A stretch of 64,000 nucleotides of DNA from NCBI GenBank assembly GCA_963169325.1, contig CAUJEY010000250.1, positions 1-64,000 on the forward strand. The letters are read 5' to 3'. Positions 1-7,747 of the stretch are shown here, piece by piece. The first letter of the stretch is position 1; each line of letters begins with the position of its first letter. Under the pieces are notes generated by a model. It did no database searches. It was not told the DNA's origin and was given only the letters and a program-made list of their open reading frames with translations. The translations under genes and the position numbers were made by a program. This stretch comes from Bacteroidota bacterium. GTDB taxonomy: Bacteria; Bacteroidota; Bacteroidia; Chitinophagales; Saprospiraceae.

Positions 1-82
1 CTCCCAGGTGTATAGGGACACGGATGACGCCGACTTTGTACGCGGATTTACGCGGATTTCTTACCCCTGTAAAGGAGTATGC

Positions 83-457
83 TTACTCGATCGCTTCTAA
101 ATCCTTCCGGAACCGTTCGATCAGATCGGCAGTAAACCCGGAAATGACCTGGTTTTCCTCCGTGCTTTTACCGGCGTGAACGGCCGCTACTTTTTCGAGC
201 AATTCAATCAGGAAAGGGTATTCTGGGTCGGGACCGACTTCCTGGCAGGCGTCTATCACTTTTTGATATACCTCTTCCACCGGTCGGCTGCTGCGCGCCT
301 CGTAATCGAACGACCACTGGATGTCTGTTCCCCTCGGGTGTTGTTCCAGGATTTGTTTTACCTGGGCCAGTTCTTCAGGTTGAATAGTGCCATCGGCCAT
401 GGCCAGGACGTAGGCCAGTTCGCCAAACGCGTCGTAGAGTTGGTCTTTTTTTGTCAT
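83..457 (-). CDS. Small acidic protein, possibly TerB-like
   Basis: ORF 83..598(-) overlaps a tRNA at its 5' end; start MTKKDQLYDAFGELAYVLAMADGTIQPEEL at 457 is more plausible. TerB resemblance is weak. Confidence 0.6.
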   Translation of the reverse strand: MTKKDQLYDAFGELAYVLAMADGTIQPEELAQVKQILEQHPRGTDIQWSFDYEARSSRPVEEVYQKVIDACQEVGPDPEYPFLIELLEKVAAVHAGKSTEENQVISGFTADLIERFRKDLEAIE

Positions 458-553
458 GATTTCGAATGTTATCCGGTTTGCAAACCGTAAAGGTAAAGTG
501 CAATGGTCAAACAATGAAAAAAGGGACCACACATCGCTGCGTAATCCCTTCCG

Positions 554-630
<77 letters not shown>

Positions 631-712
631 CTTGCGTTAAGCGGGTGCAAAGATAAATGAAGTCTTGAAAAAAAGAGAAGCCTAAATGAATTTTTTTTCA
701 CGCTCCCCCACT

Positions 713-1462
713 CTACCCAAACCACCCATACATTTCTTCCAATTTCAGGGTTCCCTTCGCTCCTGTGTCCAAATCGCGCGCGACCTGTCCGCCGGCCATC
801 TGGATCAGCCGGTTGCCGAAGCGGTGTGCGTCGCGCAGGTTGTGGGTAATGAGCACGGTAGTCAGGTTGTATTCCCGGATAATACGCTCCGCCGTTTGCA
901 TCACCACTTCGGCAGATTTAGGGTCGAGGGCGGCGGTAGGCTCGTCGAGCAGCAGGATATCGGTATGATCCATCACGCTCATCAGCAAGGTGAGGGCCTG
1001 GCGCTGGCCGCCGGAAAGGGAGCCGATGGGTTGTTGGATTTTATTTTCGAGCCCCAGGCCCAAGCCGGCTATTTTGTCGCGCACTTCGGTTTTGAAACGT
1101 TCATTGATCCCGATAACCAGCCGTTTGGGCCGGGTGCGCAGGGCCGCCAGGCGGAAATTGTCAAGAATGCTCAAATCGGGCGCCGTGCCGGCCAGCGGGT
1201 TTTGAAAAACCCGTGCCACCCAGCGACTGCGTTTGTGCTCGGGCAGGCTGGTAATATCCGCTTCGTGAATAATAATGTTGCCGGTGCTGGGCCGTATTGC
1301 CCCGGAAATGATATTGAGCAGCGTTGTTTTGCCCGAACCGTTAGCGCCGATCAAAGCGATAAATTCGCCTTCGGCTATTTGCAGGCTGAGGTCGTGCAGG
1401 GCCGTCACCTCGTTGATCTGCCCCCGGTTGAAGACCTTCGTGATATGGCTAAGTTCGATCAT
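713..1462 (-). CDS. ABC transporter ATP-binding protein
   Basis: Walker A GANGSGKTT, signature LSGGQRQAL, Walker B ILLLDEPTAALD. Start MIELSHITKVF at 1462 overlaps the permease stop (ATGA). Confidence 0.93.
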   Translation of the reverse strand: MIELSHITKVFNRGQINEVTALHDLSLQIAEGEFIALIGANGSGKTTLLNIISGAIRPSTGNIIIHEADITSLPEHKRSRWVARVFQNPLAGTAPDLSILDNFRLAALRTRPKRLVIGINERFKTEVRDKIAGLGLGLENKIQQPIGSLSGGQRQALTLLMSVMDHTDILLLDEPTAALDPKSAEVVMQTAERIIREYNLTTVLITHNLRDAHRFGNRLIQMAGGQVARDLDTGAKGTLKLEEMYGWFG

Positions 1463-2328
1463 GCTTGTTGGCTTCGGGCTAATCGTGGGATGCCCACGAT
1501 GGCCAATACAAAAACGGAAGTGATCAGTTTGAGCAGGTTCGGATTGACGCCCAGCGACAAGGCTACGGCCAGCACCGATTGAAACAAAATACAACCTATC
1601 AAGATGAATACCAACTGCAACCAGACCCGCCGGATACCGAGCCACTGGATTAAGGCATCGCCGATAAGCACCGAGCCCAGCCCGACCAGCACGATACCGA
1701 TACCCATATTGATATCCGTAAAATTTTGATATTGTGCCACCAGAAAACCGCTCAGGGCCGTGAGCGCATTCGCGATGGCCAGACCGATAATCTTCATGCG
1801 GTCGTTGTTGACGCCCAACGCGCGGGTCATGGATTCGCTGTTGCCCGTGGCCCGCATGGCCAGACCAAAATCGGTGCGCAACATATAGGCCAGCAGAGCG
1901 ACCAATACGCTGAGAAAAAGCAGACCTACCCACAACTCGTTGAAGATCGGGCGGTCAAAAATGGCCAGCGCTTTAAAGATGGTCGGTACGTCGATCAATG
2001 GAATATTAGAGCGACCCAGGATACTGAGATTCACGGAATACAATCCCGTCATCACCAAAATACCCGCCAGCAGGGCGTCTATTTTCAGGCGGGTATGTAC
2101 CAGCCCCGTGAGTACGCCTGCCAGGGCCCCGGCAATCATCGTTACAACAATTACTGCCGGCAACGGCCACCTTGCAGTGAGCAGTATGGCCGTCACCGCC
2201 GCGCCGAGCGTATAGCTGCCGTCGGTGGTAATGTCGGGAATCCGGAATATCTTCATGGTAATGAAGATGCCGAGTCCCATGGCGGAGAGGCAAAGACCGA
2301 GGATGAGTGCAGAGAGGTAAAAAGTCAT
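1459..2328 (-). CDS. ABC transporter permease
   Basis: Multiple TM segments, adjacent to ATPase and substrate-binding protein in one operon. Confidence 0.9.
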   Translation of the reverse strand: MTFYLSALILGLCLSAMGLGIFITMKIFRIPDITTDGSYTLGAAVTAILLTARWPLPAVIVVTMIAGALAGVLTGLVHTRLKIDALLAGILVMTGLYSVNLSILGRSNIPLIDVPTIFKALAIFDRPIFNELWVGLLFLSVLVALLAYMLRTDFGLAMRATGNSESMTRALGVNNDRMKIIGLAIANALTALSGFLVAQYQNFTDINMGIGIVLVGLGSVLIGDALIQWLGIRRVWLQLVFILIGCILFQSVLAVALSLGVNPNLLKLITSVFVLAIVGIPRLARSQQA

Positions 2329-3305
2329 TAATTTAAGGCTTCGTAATTTTCAGGCACTGAAATACCAAACCGCTTGGCAGCACTGCGATTATACACCCGC
2401 TTCCGCACTTTGACCATCTCCCATTGCAAACCCTCCAACGATTTAGTTTTAAGAAACTGCGCCGCCTGCTGCCCCGCCTGATAGCCCCATTGGTACAAAT
2501 CGGCGCCGTAAGCCGCCACTGCGCCGCGCGTCACCAGGCCGGCTTCGCTGGTAAACACCGGAACGCCGGCCTCGTTGCACGATTTTATAATTGTTTCAAA
2601 CGCGCCGAAAATGGTATTATCCGGGTTGGCAAAGAAGGCGTCGATGTTTTCATTCAGCAAGGCTCCGGTCACCAACTGCGCGTCGGCCGTGGCATTGACG
2701 GGCCGGGCCACGAGTTCCACGCCCAGGGCATCGGCCAGCCCTTTCAAGCGTTCGTAGGCTTCCACCGATTGCGGCTCCGATTGGTTGTACATCAGTCCTA
2801 CCCGCAACTTCGCCCCTTTAGGTTTTATCAATCTGGGAATAATAGAAAACGAAGTGTCTATATAACCCAGGTTTTCGGCTACGCCGAACAAATTGGCCGG
2901 CGCTTTACCGCCGGCGTCCTGCACCTTCATCAACTCCGGCGTTGGCGCCACCATCATAAAAATCGGAATCTCTTTGGTATTTTGCAGCGCAGTGATGGTG
3001 GAAAGCGATGGATTTGTGGCTAATAAAGTCACGTTTTGTGCAATGAAATACTTCACGATCTGTGTCAACGTCGGGATATCGCCCTGCGCATTGCGGTAAA
3101 CAAATTTGATCGTCTTGTCTTCTTCCGAAAAACCGGCCGCTTTCAGCGCAGCCAGAAAGCCTGTTTTAGCCTGTTCGATGGTACTGTCTTCGAAGGCGTC
3201 GGCAAAACCGACTGTCGGCAAGTTGGTTTGCGTTCCGGTGCAGGAGGTAAAGAAGGCAAGTAAAAGGAGATGAAATGCCAGGGATTTTGTTTTGAAAAAT
3301 TTCAT
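2328..3305 (-). CDS. ABC transporter substrate-binding lipoprotein (ABC_sub_bind/TrpX-like)
   Basis: Lipoprotein signal (LLLLAFFTSC), periplasmic-binding-protein-like sequence; first gene of the three-gene operon. Confidence 0.88.
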   Translation of the reverse strand: MKFFKTKSLAFHLLLLAFFTSCTGTQTNLPTVGFADAFEDSTIEQAKTGFLAALKAAGFSEEDKTIKFVYRNAQGDIPTLTQIVKYFIAQNVTLLATNPSLSTITALQNTKEIPIFMMVAPTPELMKVQDAGGKAPANLFGVAENLGYIDTSFSIIPRLIKPKGAKLRVGLMYNQSEPQSVEAYERLKGLADALGVELVARPVNATADAQLVTGALLNENIDAFFANPDNTIFGAFETIIKSCNEAGVPVFTSEAGLVTRGAVAAYGADLYQWGYQAGQQAAQFLKTKSLEGLQWEMVKVRKRVYNRSAAKRFGISVPENYEALN

Positions 3306-3346
3306 TTTTTATATCTTTATAAGGACAAAATAAATTCGCTTCGTTT

Positions 3347-3470
3347 TCTGCGTAACATCTGTGTATTACTTCTGCGTAACATCTGCGTGAAATTTGTCGC
3401 GTTGGTTGCTCAGCGTAGCAAATTTCACACAGATGTTACACAGATAAAAAAGGCGCAGATGTTACGCAGA
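3347..3470. repeat. Intergenic inverted repeat (tctgcgtaacatctg ... cagatgttacgcaga)
   Basis: Outer arms 3347-3361 and 3456-3470 are reverse complements; inner acatctgcgtgaaattt/aaatttcacacagatgt also pairs. Confidence 0.8.
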
Positions 3471-3554
3471 ATGTTTGCTTAAGCATGTTAGGCAGGCGTT
3501 TGCCAGACAACGGGTTTCAAAGGTATGACGTAAATCCCGTTTGCCGGAATGGCC

Positions 3555-3562
3555 TACCTTTG
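3555..3562 (+). promoter_or_regulatory. Possible Bacteroidota -7 box TACCTTTG
   Basis: Matches TAnnTTTG, 28 nt before the deaminase ATG; no well-spaced -33 TTTG seen. Confidence 0.35.
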
Positions 3563-3589
3563 TAACTTTCTAGAAATAACCACGGTATT

Positions 3590-4027
3590 ATGGATCAATT
3601 CATGCAAACAGCCATCGATGAAGCTTTGCTCGGCAGGCAGGAAGGCGGTATCCCCATCGGCTCCGTTTTGGTACACAACGGGAGCATTATCGGCCGGGGC
3701 CACAACCGGCGCATTCAGCGCGGCAGCCCGATCCTGCACGGCGAAATGGATGCCCTGGAAAATGCCGGCCGGCAGCCCGCTTCCGTTTACCGCGAATCGG
3801 TGCTGTACACCACCCTGTCGCCCTGCGCCATGTGTACCGGCGCCATCCTGTTGTACGGGATTCCCAAAGTGATCATCGGTGAAAACAAAACCTTCCTGGG
3901 CGAAGAAGAATTGCTCCGGCAAAGGGGCGTCGACGTGGAAGTCATCCACAGCGCCGATTGTATCGGGATGATGGAATCCTTTATCCGCGAACAACCGGCG
4001 CTGTGGAATGAAGACATTGGAGAATGA
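3590..4027 (+). CDS. Cytosine/nucleoside deaminase, fungal FCY1-like
   Basis: HGEMDALEN and TLSPCAMCTGAILLYGIPKVIIGEN zinc motifs; ends WNEDIGE like yeast FCY1. Confidence 0.88.
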   Translation: MDQFMQTAIDEALLGRQEGGIPIGSVLVHNGSIIGRGHNRRIQRGSPILHGEMDALENAGRQPASVYRESVLYTTLSPCAMCTGAILLYGIPKVIIGENKTFLGEEELLRQRGVDVEVIHSADCIGMMESFIREQPALWNEDIGE

Positions 4028-4057
4028 CGACTTACGCCTTATGACTTACTACTTACA

Positions 4058-4107
4058 ACTTGCGTAGAGGCCGCCTTAGAGTACGTTACGGTCCCCTCTA
4101 CGCAAGT
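4058..4107. terminator. Inverted repeat between convergent genes, putative bidirectional terminator
   Basis: acttgcgtagagg (4058-4070) / cctctacgcaagt (4095-4107), 13-bp perfect arms. Confidence 0.6.
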
Positions 4108-4127
4108 CGTAAGTCGAAAGTCGTATG

Positions 4128-4928
4128 TCAAAGTTCTCTTGCCCAAATATTCCGGAAACGCACCTTGTCGCCGTGATCTTGCAGAATGATAGGCAGTTTG
4201 TCCGGGTGCGGAATGTAGTACGGCGTTCCGATATAGATGCAGGGGCCTTTCAACTCGTAGTGGTTTTGTACCAAAACGCCGTTGTGAAACGCCGTGATGG
4301 CAGCCGGCTTGAGCACAGTGCCGTCTTTGGCAAACCGGGGCGCCGTAAAAATGATATCGTAGTATTGCCATTCGCCGGGAGGCCGGCAGGCATTCACCAA
4401 TGGAATCGACTGTTTGTACATCGCGGCGGCCTGACCATTGGGGTAGGTACTGTTTTCATAGGAGTTCAGCACCTGAATTTCATAATTACTCATCAGGAAA
4501 ACGCCGCTGTTGCTGTAGCCCTGGCCGGTTTTACCCGTATCCACGGGCGCCAGCCACTCGATATGCAACTGCACGTCGCCAAAGGATAATTTCGTTTCGA
4601 TGGGCCCGGCGCCGGGTTTTACGATCAGGGCGCCGTCCTTTACCTCCCAGCCGGCATCTTCATACTTGGTTACGGTGCCGTACTTTTTTATGACGGCCGC
4701 CACATCTTCCATTTTTCCGCCATAACCCAGCGCGCATTTCCGCCATTGCGACAGGTCTTTCCCGTCGAACAGGATGACTGCATCGGAAGGCGGGCTGCCG
4801 GGGAAAATACCGGGTGTCACTTTAGGCGGTATGGGCGACCACACCTCGGTGGCTTTCGGGTCGGTGATTTGTGCGCCGGCCAGGGCGGCCGTACAGAGGG
4901 TAAAAACCAGGGCAATGCTTTTCTTCAT
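4128..4928 (-). CDS. DUF1080 (3-keto-disaccharide hydrolase-like) secreted protein
   Basis: Signal peptide; AVILFDGKDLSQWRK, FGDVQLHIEWLAP, NSGVFLMSNYEIQVLNSY motifs. Confidence 0.88.
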   Translation of the reverse strand: MKKSIALVFTLCTAALAGAQITDPKATEVWSPIPPKVTPGIFPGSPPSDAVILFDGKDLSQWRKCALGYGGKMEDVAAVIKKYGTVTKYEDAGWEVKDGALIVKPGAGPIETKLSFGDVQLHIEWLAPVDTGKTGQGYSNSGVFLMSNYEIQVLNSYENSTYPNGQAAAMYKQSIPLVNACRPPGEWQYYDIIFTAPRFAKDGTVLKPAAITAFHNGVLVQNHYELKGPCIYIGTPYYIPHPDKLPIILQDHGDKVRFRNIWAREL

Positions 4929-5004
4929 ATTTTTTTGCGGGAAAAGGTAGGGAAAAAAGGTGTAAGAAGGTTTAGAGGCGTATTTTTGTCAAAAATTTTA
5001 CTCC

Positions 5005-5244
5005 ATGAAAGAACATCAGGTATTGCTGCAACTCCAACAACTACCCGACAACCTCAAACAAGAGGTGCTGGATTTCATTGGGTATTTGTTTGAAAAGCAC
5101 AATTTAGCCCCCTCAAAGCCAAAGCGAAACAAGAAAAAATACTTCGGCAAATATCGTGGAAGCTTGAAAAGCGGGCTTTCCATGCACGAGATAGATGCAC
5201 AACTTACGCAGCTTCGCAACGAATGGGAACGACCTATCTCCTAG
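5005..5244 (+). CDS. DUF2281-type antitoxin-like protein
   Basis: LLQLQQLPDNLKQEVLDFIGYLFEK is typical of DUF2281 antitoxin-like proteins; next ORF is a PIN stub. Confidence 0.75.
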   Translation: MKEHQVLLQLQQLPDNLKQEVLDFIGYLFEKHNLAPSKPKRNKKKYFGKYRGSLKSGLSMHEIDAQLTQLRNEWERPIS

Positions 5245-5282
5245 ATACTAATACAGTTATCTACATATTAGTTATAAATTGA
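5223..5282 (+). pseudogene. Truncated VapC/PIN-domain toxin stub (19 aa)
   Basis: ATG at 5223 gives MGTTYLLDTNTVIYILVIN*; LLDTNTVIY is the PIN N-terminal Asp motif; overlaps the antitoxin by 22 nt; stop abuts the tkt ATG. Confidence 0.65.
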
Positions 5283-7271
5283 ATGAAAAATCAAACACTT
5301 AAAAAAATTGCCAATACCATTCGCGGCCTCGCTATCGACGGCGTGGAAGCCGCCAACTCGGGCCATCCCGGCATGCCATTGGGTATGGCCGACGTAGCGT
5401 CGGTGCTGTGGTCGGAATTTCTCAAACACAATCCCCAAAACCCGCACTGGTTCGACCGCGATCGCTTCGTGCTCTCGGCCGGACATGGCAGTATGCTCAT
5501 TTACAGTCTGTTGCACCTGTATGGATATGATTTACCCCTGGAAGAACTCAAAAATTTCCGGCAGTGGGAAAGCAAAACCGCCGGCCACCCGGAATACAAC
5601 CATACCCCCGGCGTAGAAACCACCACCGGCCCGCTGGGTCAGGGCATCTCCAACGCAGTAGGCATGGCCCTGGCCGAAAAAATGCTGAGCGCCCGTTTCA
5701 ATAAAGGCAGCTACCGCGTGGTCAACCACCATACCTACGTGATCGCCAGCGACGGCGATCTGCAAGAGGGCATCTCCCACGAAGCCTGCTCTTTTGCCGG
5801 CCACAACCGCCTGTCCAAACTCATCGTCCTGTACGACGACAATCAAATCAGCATCGACGGCGACACCCACCTGTCGTTCAGCGAAGACGTGCTGAAACGT
5901 TACGAAGCCTACGGCTGGCACACCCAGCGCATCGACGGCCACGACTACGACGCCATCCGCGCCGCCATCACCCTGGCCCGGGCTTCCGACCGACCCTCCA
6001 TCATCGCCTGCCGCACCGTGATCGGCTTCGGCAGCCCCAATAAAGCCGGATCGGAAGAATCGCACGGCTCGCCACTGGGTAAAGCGGAGGCCATTTTGAC
6101 TAAAAAGAAATTGGGCATCCCCACGGAGCCCCCCTTTTATATCAACGACGAAGTACTGAAAATAACCCGCAAAGCCGTGCCCGATGGCGCCAAAGCCGAG
6201 CGCAACTGGCAGGAATTGGTGGAAAAACACCAGAAGTCGCGCCCCGAATTGGCCGCCGCGTTCCAGTCCTGCCTGAACACAGAAGTATCCGCCGACGCCT
6301 TGAATATCCCCGATTTCCCGGCGGGCAAAATGGCTACACGTATTGCCTCGGGCAAGGTGCTGGACCTCATCGCCGCCAAAATTCCCGCCCTGGTAGGCGG
6401 CTCGGCCGACCTTACCCCCTCCAATAAAACCTTTGCCAAAGGACAAACGCCGTTCAGCCTGAAAAACCCCGCCGGCCAATACATCCACTACGGCGTACGC
6501 GAACACGGCATGGCCGCCATCATGAACGGCATGACCCTGCACGGCGGCGTCATCCCGTACAGCGGCACCTTTTTCGTTTTCACCGACTACATGCGCCCCT
6601 CCATGCGCTTAGCCGCGCTGATGGGTATCCGCTCCATTTACGTGCTCACCCACGATTCTATCGGTCTCGGCGAAGACGGCCCCACCCACCAGCCTATCGA
6701 ACACCTGACATCGCTGCGGGCCATGCCCAACCTGTCAATCATCCGCCCGATGGACGCCAACGAAACAGCCGTGGCCTGGAAAATGGCGCTCACCCGCACC
6801 GATGGCCCTACCGGCCTGGTGCTCACCCGCCAGAACCTCGCCAACTACGACCGCGCCGCCCTGGGTATGGGCGCGGCGGAAGAAGCCCGCAAAGGCGGCT
6901 ATGTGCTGGTGGAGGATAAAGATTTTCAGATCATCCTGATCTCCTCGGGTTCGGAAGTGGAGATTGCCGTGGCAGCCAAGGCACTACTCAATCAAAAAAA
7001 TATCCGCGTGCGCGTGGTATCCATGCCGTCTACCGATGTTTTTGACAAACAATCCGCCGCATACAAGGAAAACGTATTGCCCGCCTCCTGCCCGGCGCGG
7101 GTAGCCGTGGAAGCGGGCGCTTCGCTGGGCTGGTACAAATACGTCGGCCTGAACGGACGCGTTGTGGGGCTGGATCATTTCGGGGCTTCGGCGCCGTATG
7201 AGTTGTTGTATGAGAAATTCGGCCTGACGGCGGAAAATGTGGCCGGGGTGGCAGCGGGTCTGATAAAGTGA
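5283..7271 (+). CDS. tkt: Transketolase
   Basis: [49 protein letters not shown]-like TPP site and C-terminal domain, 662 aa. Confidence 0.97.
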   Translation: MKNQTLKKIANTIRGLAIDGVEAANSGHPGMPLGMADVASVLWSEFLKHNPQNPHWFDRDRFVLSAGHGSMLIYSLLHLYGYDLPLEELKNFRQWESKTAGHPEYNHTPGVETTTGPLGQGISNAVGMALAEKMLSARFNKGSYRVVNHHTYVIASDGDLQEGISHEACSFAGHNRLSKLIVLYDDNQISIDGDTHLSFSEDVLKRYEAYGWHTQRIDGHDYDAIRAAITLARASDRPSIIACRTVIGFGSPNKAGSEESHGSPLGKAEAILTKKKLGIPTEPPFYINDEVLKITRKAVPDGAKAERNWQELVEKHQKSRPELAAAFQSCLNTEVSADALNIPDFPAGKMATRIASGKVLDLIAAKIPALVGGSADLTPSNKTFAKGQTPFSLKNPAGQYIHYGVREHGMAAIMNGMTLHGGVIPYSGTFFVFTDYMRPSMRLAALMGIRSIYVLTHDSIGLGEDGPTHQPIEHLTSLRAMPNLSIIRPMDANETAVAWKMALTRTDGPTGLVLTRQNLANYDRAALGMGAAEEARKGGYVLVEDKDFQIILISSGSEVEIAVAAKALLNQKNIRVRVVSMPSTDVFDKQSAAYKENVLPASCPARVAVEAGASLGWYKYVGLNGRVVGLDHFGASAPYELLYEKFGLTAENVAGVAAGLIK

Positions 7272-7387
7272 GATAGAGAAATATGGGGATTCAGCCCTGT
7301 GCTCAATTCCTATATCTATTAACTTAGTACTAATTTGACCACACTACTGGAAACTTTCAATTTTCGTATGTAGCCCCAACCTGAACT

Positions 7388-7466
7388 ATATCGGCCCAGC
7401 GGGCCGATATCTTTGTAGTAGAAAGGCCCACGTTTTCTTCCAGGCGGCCCAGCGGGCCGATATCTT
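7388..7466. repeat. Duplicated short palindrome cggcccagcgggccgatatctt
   Basis: Copies at 7392-7413 and 7445-7466; first is palindromic atatcggccc-agc-gggccgatat (7388-7410). Confidence 0.8.
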
Positions 7467-7516
7467 GAGAGCAAATTAAAGGCCGACACAGGCAAAGTTA
7501 GTGGCTACATACGAAA

Positions 7517-7680
7517 CCCTGCTGGGGTTGTGCCAAAAGGGTATGCTAAATCTTTCCCGCCGTAGATTATTTTAATTTACCACGGAGGCACGGAGGATAA
7601 ATCTCCGTGTCTCCGTGTCTACGTGGTGAAAAATTTGTCGCGGGTTTTTATCAAAGTCTTTTGACACAACCCCAGCAGGG
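7517..7680. repeat. Inverted repeat element, 23-bp arms
   Basis: ccctgctggggttgtgccaaaag (7517-7539) vs cttttgacacaaccccagcaggg (7658-7680), 22/23 match. Confidence 0.8.
7580..7626. terminator. Hairpin between convergent tkt and caspase genes
   Basis: ccacggaggcacggagga-taaa-tctccgtgtctccgtgtctacgtgg. Confidence 0.5.
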
Positions 7681-7747
7681 GTACAATATCCGGATAGTGA
7701 GGTTAAAACAACGGAGCAACTTAAGCCTCATTTGTCTCACCATATCA

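Noticed and set aside
686-1582. + strand 298-aa ORF opposite the ABC ATPase
   Set aside because: Antisense to a well-supported ATPase; no domain-like sequence.
1463-1933. N-terminal extension of the 406-aa ABC ATPase ORF
   Set aside because: Overlaps the permease in another frame and is non-homologous; true start is at 1462.
5532-6542. 336-aa minus ORF inside transketolase
   Set aside because: High-GC antisense shadow ORF (Gly/Val/Phe rich); tkt is unambiguous.
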